DNA of 64,000 nt from Euglena gracilis (taxonomy: Eukaryota > Euglenida > Euglenophyceae > Euglenales), in assembly GCA_039621445.1 (NCBI GenBank), contig CP154956.1:50393302-50457301 (forward strand). Reading direction: 5' to 3'. The position numbers and the translations under genes are program-made. This document shows, in pieces, positions 1-11,621 of the stretch. How positions within the stretch are numbered: the first letter of the stretch is position 1; each line of letters begins with the position of its first letter. Under the pieces are notes generated by a model. That model worked only from the letters and a program-made list of their open reading frames with translations, did not search any database and was not told the origin of the DNA.

Positions 1-530
1 CTCAGGGTTGACGTTGTCGCCCAACCAAGGAATTTCTTAAAGACCCCCAGGCAGCCAGCCGGAAGAAAGGTGCCAAAGGTGGGGGTCGGGGGGGGGGGGT
101 CCTACTGGCTGCCGGGCTGGACTTGGCCGTCACCCAAAAGCAGGCAAAAATTTTGTGGTGAAAGCCCCCCCAAAAAACGGTGAAAGTTGGGCATTTCAGC
201 CATTTTTGACCCTTTCCCAAAAATTTTCGGCCTTCGCACCGAACTTTTCTCGATCCAGCCTGGCTTTGCCAGGCTGCAAAAAAATTGTATTACCGTTTGA
301 CACCCCCCAGAGGGGGGTCCGCACCAGCCCGGAGCTGCTGGCTGGAAAAAAGGTGCTGGATGGCTGGCAGGACCCCAGGGGGGCGGTCCGGAAATTCCCT
401 GCCCACCCACCAAACTCAAAATCACCCAAAATGGGCCAAAACCCTCTCAGGCTGACCCATCCCCTGCCTTCCAGGGGGGCTGGCAGTTTCCTGGGAGGAC
501 AGCTTCGGGCTGGGGGGGGGGGGTACTTGA
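1..530. repeat. MITE-like repeat, GGCTGGA-word family, copy 1 (left end outside window)
   Basis: The words CTGGCTGG, GCTGCTGGCTGG and AGGACCCCAGG recur with long G and C runs. Related copies lie at 2400-2945, 26262-26640 and near 27235-27295. The middle is A/T-rich and holds a small hairpin-like CGGCCTTCGCACCG near 226-240. Several open frames cross it, but they have repeat-like composition and differ between copies, so I do not call a gene. Confidence 0.6.
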
Positions 531-760
531 AAAATTACGGCAAGTCATCAGAAAAAAAAGGAGGTCAAAACCAGTGGAAATCTGATTTCACCAAACATTT
601 ATCCAACTTCAGGCACACTTCAAAAATGCAGCAACTGCTAAAAACCGGTTCCACTATTCCTGAATGTGCTTGTTTCACTACAGAATGATGGATTGGAAAC
701 TTCTCCCCGGGAATTCTCCTCGATTCAACTTTGCCCATAGCACTTGGCACCAGGATTGAC

Positions 761-1164
761 GTACCTCCCCCTCTTGTCTAAGCACCGGAAAAGATGGGTA
801 AGAACCGGGGGGGTGGTGCTTATTTTGCCAAAATATGGGTAAGAACCAGGGGGGTGGTGCTTAGACAAGGGGGAAAATTTTGAATGCAAAAAAATCCGGC
901 GCTTCGCGCCGAAAAGGAAAAATTCCCCTTATTTTGGAGGTCCACTTTTGAACTTACACACATTTGGATGCAGAAATCAGCAATACCTCACCAAATCAGG
1001 TCTCAGAAGTTGCAGAAATTTCGAAATTTTTGAGAAATTTCCCTTAAAAATGCACACAAAATAAACCTCTCCGTGACGATGACCTTTTTTAAAAAGATGG
1101 GTAAGAACCGGGGGGGTGGTGCTTAGACAAGGGTGGTGCTTAGACAAGGGGGGGGGAGGTAAGA
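761..1164. repeat. MITE-like element, CTTAGACAAGG-word family
   Basis: The left end reads TACCTCCCCC then CTTGTCTAAGCACC, and the right end carries the inverse, GGTGCTTAGACAAG then G-run and GGTA, so this is a terminal inverted repeat. The word GGTGGTGCTTAGACAAGG is repeated inside both ends (about 830-870 and 1118-1155), preceded by AAGATGGGTAAGAACC. The centre has a GGCGC-TTC-GCGCC hairpin (898-910). No gene inside. Confidence 0.75.
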
Positions 1165-2400
1165 CACCTCGTCTGGGAGTCTCCAATAAATGCAATCCGC
1201 TTGCCAGCCAGGGCTCGCACCAGGTGATCCTGGCTGTAGTTGACCTAACCGGCCCTCTTCGTGCGAAATGAAGCCGGAACGAGGAAGACGTGGCCCAGGA
1301 CCCCGGGGGGTCCCCAGGGAATGAAGTGAGCGGGGAGGGGGGGATGGTCTGGACCCCCTGTGCAAAAAAAAAACTTTCCAGCACGAAGAGGTGGAAAACC
1401 TTTGACCTTGAAAAAGCCCAAAAATCGCGTTGTTGACACATTTTTGAAAAATCGGACAAAACATACACCCATACACCAAAATGTTCATCTCCCCTGGCGC
1501 AAAGCACCGGAAAATTGTTTGGGTTCTCGGGGTCCTGACCCCCCCCCTCGGTATGAAGGGGGGAGGAAGGGCGGGGTCTCCCTCCTCCCCCCAAAACCAC
1601 CGCTCACTTGATACCTTGGGGGTCCCCCGCACCACCCAGACTGGTGCGGGAACCCCCCGGGACCCGGGAGGGGGGGTCTAAAGGTATTTCCCAAAAAATC
1701 GGTTTTGGCACCTTGCGCCGAAACCCATACTTGGACCGGAGGGAGGGTCCGGCCCCGGACCCACCCACCCCCACCCCAGGGTCTTCCAAGATAAGAAAAA
1801 GCCTGAAGTGGATCCTCTTCCGGTCCAAAAATGACATGAGTTGGCACGGTCGATGACACAAAGAGAGGACGCCAAGCACATCTGCTGGCATAACCACCTC
1901 CACCCAAAGGAAAAGTGCCACTTGGCAAATGCGTGTGACGAACTTTGCTGGTGGACAATTTGCCTTCTGTAACTGTATGTCAATTTTTGAGTAAAAAAGG
2001 ATGATTTGGAAATCTTTTGGAGTTGAAATTTCTGTGCTTGTTTTTGGAGTTTGCGCACTTTTGGTGGGCGCCTCCCAAAGCAAGCAAATAAGCGGGGCGG
2101 TGGTTGCTGTAGTGGCAGTGATACGGCTGCCACTGCATATCAGCGCCCCAACGTCGGGCAAACACAACCCCGGACTTGGGGGCACGCCACTGAGCCGGAA
2201 GTACAACAATCCCTCTCAAAAAGAAAAAAGAAAAGGAACACCACACTGCATATCATCCCAAACGTACCCCCCCCCAAACAGGATGCCGCCATCGTACTCT
2301 GGCCACATCCTGTTTGGTGTGCTCAAAGGGAGCCTGAACGATCCCATTCAGACTCCAGTGGGTTCTGCAACATCCAAATGAAATGCATCCCCTCCTCCTT
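1165..2400. other. No gene recognised
   Basis: Long open frames on both strands overlap each other and are rich in Pro, Gly and Arg from G/C runs. None has a recognisable domain. Blocks of G and C runs near 1305-1345, 1535-1680 and 1740-1790 look like further repeat fragments. I see no supported feature. Confidence 0.4.
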
Positions 2401-2945
2401 CCAGGTCCAGGGATTTTCTTAAGGACCCCCCGGAGGGAGGGGTCCAGCCTCCGGCTGGCAAAAAGGCTGCTGGCTGGAAATGAGCTGCTGGCTGGACCCC
2501 CCGGCAGCCTGAGGGGATGGGGGGGGAGGGGGGGCCGGGGCTGGAGGGGGCTGGGCTGGGCTGGGTCGATGAAAACCAAAATTTTCTAAAACATTTTGCC
2601 TACTCGATGCTGGAACCAGGCTGGATGGGGACTGGAAGAACAGCCTGCTAACTCCACACGTTCTTATGTACATGTACGCTCATACGAGAGCACCGCACCA
2701 CACACACAAGTGTATGTGCTGGACATTGAGGGCGAAAGCTGTGATGAGGGGGGGGGGAATGCAGGGGTAGGTGTGCTGGCAGCCTAGTTGGCTGGCCAGC
2801 CTGCGGCCGGCTGGCCCGGCCTTTGGCCGGGCCGGACCCGACTTTATTTCACTCGACCCCGGGGGGGGGGGGGGGGCTCCCAGCCCGAACTTGGGCTGCT
2901 GGCTGAATTCGAGCTGCTGGACCCCCTCGGGGGGTAGGGTACCCT
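2400..2945. repeat. GGCTGGA-word repeat family, two adjoining copies
   Basis: Copy one (about 2400-2565) has TTCTTAAGGACCCCCC followed by repeated CTGCTGGCTGGA. Copy two (about 2770-2945) has GCTGGCC and CCCGGCC blocks around a G14 run. Both resemble the start of the window and 26262-26640. The stretch between them, including the CACACACA run at about 2700, shows no gene. Confidence 0.5.
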
Positions 2946-4014
2946 CCGGTTAAGAGATTCCCAGGACTGCAACTAACTGTCCGGATAATGGGTAAAGAAA
3001 TGAGCTCCGGGGACAGCGAGAAGGAACATTCATAAACAATGCTCTCCCAAGCGGAGATGTTCAGAGTGAATGCGCGGTTTCGGTCATGCAAACAACGTCA
3101 TCGGCCAAAAAAATCGGGGCGGGGGGGACTCACATATTTATTTTTTCTCTGCATGTTCCCCGCACTCCACTAACCCTCCCCCCCCCCTTGTGGCGGGAAA
3201 AGCAGCGGCGTGGGGGAGCCATCGGGTGGGCCAGCCCCCGACGGCGCGGCCCGCCCTCCCGGGGCCGCCCTCCGGGGCCCGGACCCACCGGCCGGGGGCC
3301 TGCGGGAAGGGGGGGCAGAGGGAATGGGCGGCCGACCCGAGGCACCGTGGGGGGGCAGCCCGCCGGTTGGCCCAACACTGCCGGCACAGTGGGAACCGCT
3401 GGTGGCTGGGCGCTTCCGACAGTTTCGGCTGTGGTCCGCTCCGAGAGGACAAGTACCGATTGCAGGAATGGCCCACGGGTGATGAAAGCCCGAGGGTCCA
3501 TCGCCCACCGTCGAAAAGTGTTGGGTGGGGCCTTCGCGAGATGCCACCCTTCTGACCCAAAGTTTTTGATGGTCTTCATTTGATGTCAACCCGACGAAGC
3601 GGAAAGTCGTTTCCTTATGGAGATGTTTTCGCATTTCTGTCGCCGGCGCTCATTTGAATCGAGAGAACTGCTTTCTTTTCTGTACTCGGATGACGCTGGC
3701 CCCCTGGCACCACTCCCACCCTGCTTGCTCGCCGCTGGGTGAAAATTCTGCAACCCCCGACAAACCCCCCAGAGGAACAGTAGGCTCCCCACCGCACCTG
3801 CAGGGTGTCGCATCGGGGCAGCGTGGCCGGGGGCCGCCACGCGTGCCGCGGTTGGGCGCAGCGGACCTTCCGGGCGTCGGGGGTCACCAGCGCGTTCGGA
3901 CGGCGCCTCTTTCGCTTGGAGAGAGCCGCAACCCTCACACGTATTGTACACAAGAAGCTTTTCAGGCTTCCAATTGAAACAGAAGAGGCAGAGATTTGAA
4001 GTTTGCACGAACGC
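2946..4014. other. GC-rich stretch, no gene recognised
   Basis: Very GC-rich DNA (especially 3180-3420) opens all six frames by composition. No candidate frame shows a domain, a convincing start or splice pairs that I can defend. Undetected short exons remain possible because known exons in this window are only 31-160 nt long. Confidence 0.35.
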
Positions 4015-4115
4015 ACAAGTGTAAAAATACATACTTGCAAGCACGGGCACATGCCCGCAAGGACGCAGGAACACATGCATACTCACACACGCACGAACAC
4101 ACACACAAACACACC
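4015..4115. repeat. CA-rich microsatellite
   Basis: Imperfect CACA/GCACA repeat, densest at 4080-4115. The Cys/Val-rich open frame on the minus strand is a by-product. Confidence 0.8.
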
Positions 4116-4461
4116 TCCTCCTGCCCTGGAAAGGTTTCAACTGACAAGCCAGCAGATACAGTCCTAGGTGGAAGCTTCCTGGGACCTCTTAAGGGTGTCA
4201 ATATTTGTGATGCCTTCAAAAAATTTTCTGGACAATGAGAACACAAGTACAACACCAGTTGTATTAACTGTGAATAATGGTGCATCAAAAAAATACGTTT
4301 TGCAAAACTCGGTAAATTTTGCGGGAAAAAAGTGTCAAAAAGTACTTGATATGACAACCCAACTCCATTGTTGACAGCATTCCAACGTCAATCTGCCGAC
4401 ATCCCGCGAGGTTGTCGCCTTCCCAGCTGAAAAGTGGCTCAGCCGCCCAGGCATGTCCCCA

Positions 4462-4768
4462 TTAACTCTTCCCGTTGAAAGAGAAAAGGGGGCGTCGGGC
4501 CGGGACGTATGCAGGCCGTGCGTAGGGGTGGTCGGCGTGGCCGTGGAAATTTTCGAACATCGTGAACGCCTGCAGCTCATACTCCCCCGGCAACGAGAAG
4601 GCGAATGACCCTGGCGACGGGGGCAAGGATGGGGCTTTGTGTGTAGGAAAGGGTGGGACCTTTCAGCAACTACCAAATTGACTTGATTCAGTTTGCAGGT
4701 CCACCTGGGCATGAAGATGTGCCTTTTTATTTATTTAAGTTTTACCCACCACACAAGCAGGGCATCGG
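4462..4768 (-). CDS. Hypothetical protein, last exons of a spliced gene
   Basis: I do not recognise the protein. Three minus-strand pieces join in one frame through short GT-AG introns: a piece ending at 4746 (its start, near 4768, is unclear), then 4674-4704 (31 nt), then 4462-4610, which ends in TAA. The introns are 4705-4745 (41 nt) and 4611-4673 (63 nt). The last exon reads GSFAFSLPGEYELQAF and continues with aromatic- and His-rich sequence (FENFHGHADHPYARP). The frame is kept across both junctions and the intron size matches others here, which is the main support. Upstream exons were not found. It could be the 3' end of a larger gene broken up by the nearby repeats. No function is inferred. 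Confidence 0.45.
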
Positions 4769-5117
4769 CTTGGAGATTTTCAGGAAGATGAGGACAGGAG
4801 AGAGAGATAAATAATAATAAAAACCCAGGAATTCCTCAGTATCATCATGCGGCGATCAAATGGACAAATGGACAACGCCCGCGCCTTGCAGGGGACACCT
4901 TCGTAGCGGCAGTTCCCGACGTGCTGCATCGCGACCATCACCACCTCCGGCCCCTCCCAACGGACCCGGAACGCGTCTGGCCCAGGCTTCCTTTAACCAA
5001 TCCCGGGAGGGAGGGGGGGGGTGTGGGATAGCACTGTCCACCCCAAAAACCGATTCCCCCGGGGGACCGATGATGCCCCAACCCAGGGGGGGGAGAAACT
5101 GCACACGGGCCGGTCAA

Positions 5118-5204
5118 AAACTGCACTGCAAAAAAACTGCAAAAAAACTGCAAAAAAAACTGCAAAAAACTGCAAAAAAAAACTGCAAAAAAACTGCACT
5201 TCAA
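5118..5204. repeat. (CTGCAAAAAAA)n array, left of mariner relic
   Basis: Six or so units of CTGC followed by 6-9 A. A matching array in the same orientation lies at 6035-6160, with the transposase relic between them. Confidence 0.85.
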
Positions 5205-5699
5205 CAAAAATTAGCAACAAACAAGCTAAAATGATGTGCATATGCAAAACAACATAAATTGCAGCTTTGGAGCTTATGACGACAAAAATAGAAGCAATCA
5301 AACAAGGAACACTGCACATGGTTTTTCATGCATTGAAAAGCAAGTCATATGTTGGGATGCCGGGCCACACCACTTTTCCTGCACCAAAACTTGACCGACC
5401 ATGCCCACAAAGATGATAAAAAGTTTCCTTTCTAAACATGGAAAAAATGCACATATACCATATACGATCATTCGCCTATAGCATTTTGCGGTGTAATTTG
5501 CTGGCGGGGCGTTGATCGTTGCTAATGGGAGACAGAACAGGCAATGGCAGTCGTAAATGTTGTTCGTCAGTGAATGTCTGCGCAAATTAAGCAAGCAGGA
5601 ATGAGAGACATGGTGTGCGTTGGCCACCTTTACGGGTGTGTGATTAAACTCACATTGTTCTTCATCTCCCCAAGGCAGCCTGTCAGTATTACACAGCTC

Positions 5700-5956
5700 T
5701 TGGAAACGTGCAATGATTTCTTGCTTTGTGTCATGCTGAAGATGGAAAATCAATGCTCGATGGGGTTCAGCATCGGGGTGTAAGGGGGCAAAAATAGGTA
5801 GAGGTGTCCTCGTGGTACAAAAAAATCGTCCATCAGTGTGGCTTGATGAACTCGAAAGTTGTCCAAGATGAGGACGAAACACTTGTTTGGAAAGTGGGTG
5901 TCCAGAATGTGAACCAACTCTGCCAAGTACTCCCCAAAAAATCCTCCCGGAGTCAA
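5700..5956 (-). pseudogene. Tc1/mariner-type transposase fragment (decayed)
   Basis: The minus-strand reading contains the end of a DDE transposase catalytic domain: LILDNFRVH with the second Asp, then YLFLPPYTPMLNPIEH with the catalytic Glu. There are 34 residues between this Asp and Glu, the DD34E spacing of the Tc1/mariner superfamily. The frame then meets TGA directly after NPIEH, and the continuation is split between frames, so the gene is dead or badly read. Nothing upstream of about 5956 is recognisable. The flanking CTGCAAAAAAA arrays at 5118-5204 and 6035-6160 might be its element's ends, but this is inference. The full protein (about 340 residues in the family) would cut and paste the element at TA sites. 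Confidence 0.65.
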
Positions 5957-6034
5957 GGACGCTTTGTTTTCTTTAAAAACACGAAATTTTTCCAGGTTCT
6001 TCTAGGTTTCTTCAAAACTGGAGTAAAAAAAATT

Positions 6035-6160
6035 GCAAAAAACTGCACGTGTGCAGTTTTTCAGAAAAAAAATCTGCAAAAAACTGCAAAAAAACTGCAA
6101 AAAAAAACTGCAAAAAACCCAAAACGTGAAAACTGCAAAAAAAAACTGCAAAAACTGCAC
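6035..6160. repeat. (CTGCAAAAAAA)n array, right of mariner relic
   Basis: Repeated CTGC plus 5-9 A, interrupted by GTGCAGTTTTTCAG and CCCAAAACGTG. Same word and orientation as 5118-5204. Confidence 0.85.
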
Positions 6161-6164
6161 GGTG

Positions 6165-6850
6165 CATATTTTCCACCCCCCTGCCCAACCCCTGCAGCCC
6201 ATGGCACCCACCTCCCCCCGGGAGGGGTGCGACCTGGCGTAAAAAAAGAAGCCTGGCCCGGCCCCCACGCGTGGATCTCCGCCGCCAGGCCGCCCTCCCG
6301 CGCCACCTCCGGCGGGAAGGGCGGGCAGGTGCTGCGCTGCACCAGAGGGCGGGGCCGCGCACCGAGGGCTCAGAGGGGGGTCCGCCCAGCCCGGGGAGAG
6401 GGGGGGCTTGCTCTGGGCGAGGGCCGGAAAAGTAACGTGGGCCACCGGCTGGTCTCCTTTGGCTTTAACCGATGTGTTTTTTTTTCAGTTTGGCAGTGTT
6501 CCAAGCTTCAAAGCCGGAGTGTGTGGAAGTGTCACGATGTTCTGCAATGGTGATGGTAAGCAACGTTTTTCTGTTGGCAATAAATGAGTGATCATTTGGC
6601 AACGTGATCTGACCCTTCGGTCTATGGACAGCACATGGAGCAAAAGAACACTGAGAAGTGCAACACCACACAGCAAAAAAGCTTCACTCATCGACGTGAC
6701 CTTTTGTCTGTAACTTTGTTTGCAGGCTCCGCGGAGCCTCCGTGGAGGCTCCCCAGGGAACCAGCCTCCGCGCAGGCAGAGCCTCCATGGAGCCTCAGGT
6801 AACCAGCCTGCGCGGAGACTAAGATAAGCAAAAGTTAGGATTCCACATTT
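6165..6850. other. No firm gene; short palindromic GGAGGCTCC repeats
   Basis: GC-rich at 6180-6430. A minus-strand frame starting at 6691 begins with a signal-peptide-like hydrophobic run (FLLCGVALLSVLLLHVL), followed by a possible intron to about 6550. That could be a first exon, but I have no partner for it. At 6725-6830 the words GGAGCCTCC and GGAGGCTCC recur in both orientations. Confidence 0.35.
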
Positions 6851-9265
6851 GCTGGGACCCCCCGTACCTCACTTCAATACCGACAGGTTTCCCATCTATC
6901 CCTGGGTCAGGTCTCATCCCCTTCCCCAAAAGGTAAACCCCCCAAGTCAAACTATTGGCCATTTTGGAGGTGGACCTTTTTGCATTTTTTGGAAAGATCT
7001 CGGAAATTTCTATCTGGCCAAATCGAAAAAAATCCGAAACGGCCCGTTTCGGAGGTTTTGCGGCCCCGTCAAAGGTTGGCCTTTTTGGACCATGTCTGTC
7101 GGCCGGACCCAAATTGCAATTGGGGGGGGGGGGGTCACTCAGGGGGGGATACTATTGTGTGACCCCTCCCCAATGTTTCCTGACCCCTCCAATTGACCCA
7201 CCCAATTGCAACTGCTCCCTCTGGCCGGAGCTCAGAGGGGTGTCATTTAGGGGGGGGGGTATTTTTGGCACTTCGGAACAAAGAATAGGTGGCCCCCTTC
7301 CGGAGTACCCACCCGGCCCAACCCCACCCTGAGGGGGCCCGGATGGACCTTCAAAAAAAAAATCTGCTGCTGGGGAAGGAAGGCACTGAAGGCTCCTCAT
7401 CTTCCATTTGGGAAGGGGTGCACGTTGACTGTGCCTGTGGACTATGGGCACCCCCGCTCCGGAGCTCCCCGAGGCAGCCCGCCGCCTCGCCCGCGTAGCA
7501 CAGCTGGGTGGGCAGCGGCGGGTGGTGGGTGACGGAGCGGCAGCGGACGGGTGGCGTCCCCCTGCCGGAGCCCACCCCTGCCGGGGCACTCCATCGCTGG
7601 CGGCCGTTTCGGCAGACGGTCATACCGGCAGGACAGGCATTCCCCCAGTGTAGCTCAAGGCATGCCCGAATGCACTACAGACAGGAACCAGAGTTCGACA
7701 TCACCCCTTCGGCGTCTGCATGGCTCCAGAGCCTGGACACCCTGCCTGTCAGTTTTCCGACTCGAAAGGACCACCACGCCTGGGTCTGTGTTTAACCTCA
7801 CCACCAATTATTTCGAGGAATGGGCTGTCGGGAATGGGACGATGTGGCAGGGCGGCGGGAGTGGGCGGACTTGCATGGCCGGGCCTCGCGTCGGCAGTCC
7901 GGCCGCCTTGCTCCGGGTGGGGCAGGAGACCTCGGCCCAGTGTTTCCCATTCCGCACTGAAGTGCCTTCGACGTCCGGAAAGAAGACAACACTACCCCTG
8001 CCTGCGAGGAACCCTGGCCGTTGGCGGTGAGCGGTGGAAACATTTCTGATCGTCACTGCTGAGAGATGACAATTCCGTTGTGCTGGACTCCGTTCTGCAG
8101 GGCCACCCCCCAAGCGTCCAAACAACGCGCAAAAAGAAGAACTTTGTCTGGGAGAGAAAAAACCCCTTAGAAAACTTGGTGGGGGCAAGGACAGGGCCCT
8201 CCTGGTTGGGTCGGAGACGGTTGAGGAGCAGGGGAAACGGCAATCACTGGTGCTGTGGCTGAAGCGTGGCAATCAGCACTGGCACACAGTGCTGGAACAA
8301 AATGGAGGCCACCATTGATGAACCTGCCATGCAGGGATGTTACCTTAATTATAGAGCCAAGTTGTTGCGAGAATTCAGATAAAGTGTGGAAAATGTGTCC
8401 TCAAAACACATGAAGAAAATGCAGCTGGCTTTTGGAGGAAGCGCACGAGGGCGATTTCACACTCCTCGCAAGACTGAAAAGCAGCGAAAAGCAGAATTGT
8501 GATGGGTGGCCACCAACGCAATGGAGACATCTGCAATGGGTGAGTGATTCTCAAATTTCACATGGGGAAGGTCCACAAGGCCCAGCCCACTCATACCAAG
8601 GCTGTTTTGCTTCTTTCGGCTGATCTGGCGAAGAGCCGAGCCAATGCCCAAGCAGCTACATTGGACTGAGGTGGCTGCGGGGCACTGCTGATGGAGATGA
8701 CGTTCACTTAACTTAGAATTGAATTGAAAACGAACTCAGCCAAGAGACTGCGCTTTGTTCCTCGGAGCATTTTGGTCCAATCGTCAGCGGGAGTGGGGAG
8801 AGCAGGGCGGGCGGCGGGATCGGTTGCGATGGCGGTGGGGATTCCACGGCCACCGTTGCTACGGGGCGTGGCTCAGGGGTGCTCAGCGAGGCATCGGGAG
8901 GCGCGGCAGGGATGAGGATGGGGATCGGCGGCGACGGCCCGGCCCATTACTGGCTGGGCAGAAATGAGGGGAAACGGAACCGATGGGAAACCACCCAATT
9001 TTTACCGACTTTTTTCCTGTCACTCTTCCCATCATTGTTTCCCAATACCTTTTTCTGGAGTTCTAACACTTGTTCAACTTTTGGGGTCTGTTTTGTGATT
9101 TTAAAAAAAAATCAAAAAAGAGCACCACCAGAAGGCCATTTTGATTATCTTTTGAAATTTTGAGTTGCATTTTTTGCTGAAAATATTCATTACACATGAA
9201 ATATTGCCACCGTTCTCCCTCACAAGTTAAATTCTCCGACTATTAATTTTCCCAGAAGACAGTCT
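6851..9265. other. No gene recognised; repeat fragments
   Basis: G-run blocks at 7120-7160 and 7250-7260 resemble the ends of MITE-like families. The stretch 7440-8030 is GC-rich with overlapping frames on both strands and no recognisable domain. On the minus strand, 8460-8640 could hold short exons, without support. I see nothing else. Confidence 0.35.
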
Positions 9266-9269
9266 GTTT

Positions 9270-9667
9270 GTAACCCCCCCCCAATAAATGCGCAGTGCCC
9301 TAATTGTGCACACCCAAATAAGTGTGCACCCCCAAGGGTCCGAAACTACCACCCCAAAAAGTGTGCACCCCCCCCCCCGCAGGAGAAATCACTGTCGCAT
9401 CTCAGATCAAAAAGCACACACAACTCTCAGAACTGTCCTTCTCAGACCAAATATTTCTATCGTTCAAGCCCAAATTCGACACATTTGACACATAATCACT
9501 TGACTCACGGCTTGAAATCACAAAAAAGGGAGAATATTGAAAAAAGAGTGGGGGTGACGTCAGAATTTTTGGCTTTGCCCTAAAAAGTTGCGCACTGCCC
9601 TGATAAGTGCGCACCCCTTGGGGTCCGAAACTACGTCCTTAAAATACGCGCAACAGGGGGTGGTTTA
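9270..9667. repeat. MITE-like element, AGTGCGCACC-word family, copy 1
   Basis: Starts TAACCCCCCC and ends GGGGGTGGTTTA. The words AGTGTGCACC and GTGCGCACC plus GGTCCGAAACTAC occur near both ends, and the centre is A/T-rich without a gene. An inverted copy is at 15726-16100, with partial copies at 28640-28830 and 38602-38690. Confidence 0.8.
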
Positions 9668-10022
9668 CATCATGACTCAAAAAAGAAAACGTAAAGACAT
9701 ACAGAATACGCAGACAAACCAATTTGAAACACAGTTCAAATACCTTGTGATCAAAAAAAAGAGGTTCGTGTATACCAAGACCATCTATTCTGGGAACAAT
9801 CACGTCACCGCTTTGTGCATGCCGACCCCCTCTGCAGATGACTGACTGGTTTTTTTTTGGCTCTGGGGAGGAGGGTCGGCCAGAAATGACCAAAGGTGGC
9901 ACGCACGCCATTGCCCACCGACCCTTGGGGGGGGGGGTTCTTTCCATTTTAAAAATTTTGAAAACTTTCCATCTAAAACATTGAAAACAACTAGTCAGTC
10001 ACCTCCGACCCCCTGGGGTTCG

Positions 10023-10438
10023 GTACCCTCCCCCCCCTATGTCCAACGACCAGTAACCTCTGTCCTCCGACCGGGGGGGTGGTCGTTGGACATAGGGTAG
10101 TGACCAAAAAGGTGTCCTCTGACCGGGGGGGTGGTCGTTGGACAAGGGGTCAAAAAAAATATTGGCGGGTAATCGGGACCCCACCCCCCAAATAAGGTCA
10201 AATTTTCCCTTCCAGCGCTTTGCGCCGAAAATTTTGGGCAATTTTGACAAATTTTTGTCCAAAAAGTGCCAAAAATGGCATTTTGGCCAATTTTTGACCG
10301 ATTTGGGGCACAAAATTTTCGGCCCGGCGCTTCGCGCCGGGACCAAAATTTTTGCCAAACCTCCAAAAAGGTGTCCTCTGACCGGGGGGGTGGTCGTTGG
10401 ACATAGGGGGGTCGTTGGACATAGGGGGGGGGGGGTAA
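10023..10438. repeat. MITE-like element, GTCGTTGGACATAGG-word family
   Basis: Left end TACCCTCCCCCCC then CTATGTCCAACGACC; right end the inverse followed by GGGGTAA. The word GGTGGTCGTTGGACATAGG occurs about four times with GGTGTCCTCTGACC. The centre has two GCGC hairpins (CAGCGCTTTGCGCCG near 10214 and GGCGCTTCGCGCC near 10324), each beside AAAATTTT. A related fragment with the word GTCTAACGACCACC is at about 37490-37600. Confidence 0.8.
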
Positions 10439-10603
10439 TTTCAGCCACTTAGGCCTAACTCAAAATCAAACAGACGTTGGCCATTTTTCAAAAAAAAAAT
10501 ATGCCACCTTTGGCACCGGGGCTTATGGGAATGGCCTTTTCCCTTCAGTAATCAAAAGGTATGTTGCGTATTTTTCATGTTTGTACAGATGACTAATGGC
10601 GAA

Positions 10604-10800
10604 TTATTCATTGTTCAGCCAGAGCAAGTTTTTCCTCAAACAGTGATGAGTGCCAGTAAAAGCATCGACAGGGGTGTCGGCCAGAAAATAGCCCCCCATG
10701 GCGAGAGAAATCGGATCAAGCATCTGTGGTCCTTGCTGATTTTGTTTGAGCAAATCAGATGGATCAGAAGAAGTCAGGCGGGGGGATGCTTGACAGAAAA
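10604..10800 (-). CDS. Hypothetical exon
   Basis: An open minus-strand stretch of protein-like composition ends in TAA at 10604-10606. It reads SDLLKQNQQGPQMLDPIS and then GGYFLADTPVDAF, with no low-complexity sequence and no G-runs, unlike the repeat-derived frames nearby. There is no ATG; a possible AG acceptor lies near 10800. The exon at 10880-11053 lies just upstream on the same strand but ends in its own TAA, so whether both belong to one gene is unclear. I do not recognise the family. It could be a fortuitous frame. Confidence 0.3.
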
Positions 10801-10879
10801 TGAATGCGATACACATCACACACTCAACCTAATGAGTAGAGAGCCAAATTGCTCTTCTGCACACATTCCTTTTTGATAT

Positions 10880-11053
10880 TTAAAAGTTAATGTCCTGTGT
10901 GGCAGGTATCGTTCTCCACAGGCCTAATGTGGGGAAATGGTTTGGCACAGGTGCTTGATCAAAAGGACACGCTTGGCGGAGATACGTGGCATCCAGCAGC
11001 CGGCGCATCACATCCAATGCGCACACAAACCCGGTGGTGAGGGGCGACAGAAT
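10880..11053 (-). CDS. Hypothetical protein, C-terminal exon
   Basis: A 57-codon minus-strand open stretch begins directly after a good acceptor (pyrimidine-rich, ending CACCACAG, at 11054) and ends in TAA at 10880. It reads ILSPLTTGFVCALDVMRR then LLDATYLRQACPFDQAP, which looks like a folded protein. Upstream, near 11075-11130, a candidate preceding exon contains GWPRREV. The GST gene begins 570 bases further on and is on the same strand, but nothing links them. No function inferred. Confidence 0.4.
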   Translation of the reverse strand: MLSPLTTGFVCALDVMRRLLDATYLRQACPFDQAPVPNHFPTLGLWRTIPATQDINF

Positions 11054-11621
11054 CTGTGGTGCGGGGGAAGAAACATGATTGGAAAGAACTTGGACAGCAT
11101 GTTTCAGAAAGACCTCCCTCCTCGGCCAACCCACTGGAGAAATGAGCGCCTGTCAGAGTCCCATGGAAGCAACATTTGGTGCCCTCCGAACCCCATCACC
11201 TTTGTTTAATCTCCTATCCCCACCCCTGGAGAGTTGCTCACAAACAGTTTTTTTAATCTGGGAACCCCCGATGCATTCCCCCCAATCACTCCTCTTGGTT
11301 CCCAATGAGGAAAGGTCAGTTTTTGTGTAGTTGTTGTTTCTTGTCAGACTTCTGACGTTTCCGTTCGTATTCAACTAAGTTTAGAATGCAAATACATGCC
11401 TCCATGGGTAATATCTTAGTGGTCCAATTATCCTGCAAAACCTGATGCCGCCGCTCGCATGGCGATGAAGCTTTGAGAAGACTGCACTGACTGCAGTGCG
11501 GGAAAGTAGAGCATTTAGCACAGGCTCGCTTGTTGCAGGCGCAGCGAAGTTCGACCGATGTGCACAGGAGAAATGTTCAACCAATGTGCAAAGGACCAAT
11601 GTGCGCATACAAGGAACAAAA

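Noticed and set aside
155-688. 177-residue ORF at the window start
   Set aside because: It lies entirely in a repeat element with G/C runs, and its relatives do not keep the frame.
5298-5882. 194-residue minus-strand ORF overlapping the mariner relic
   Set aside because: The catalytic motifs lie in the other frame; this frame has no transposase signature of its own.
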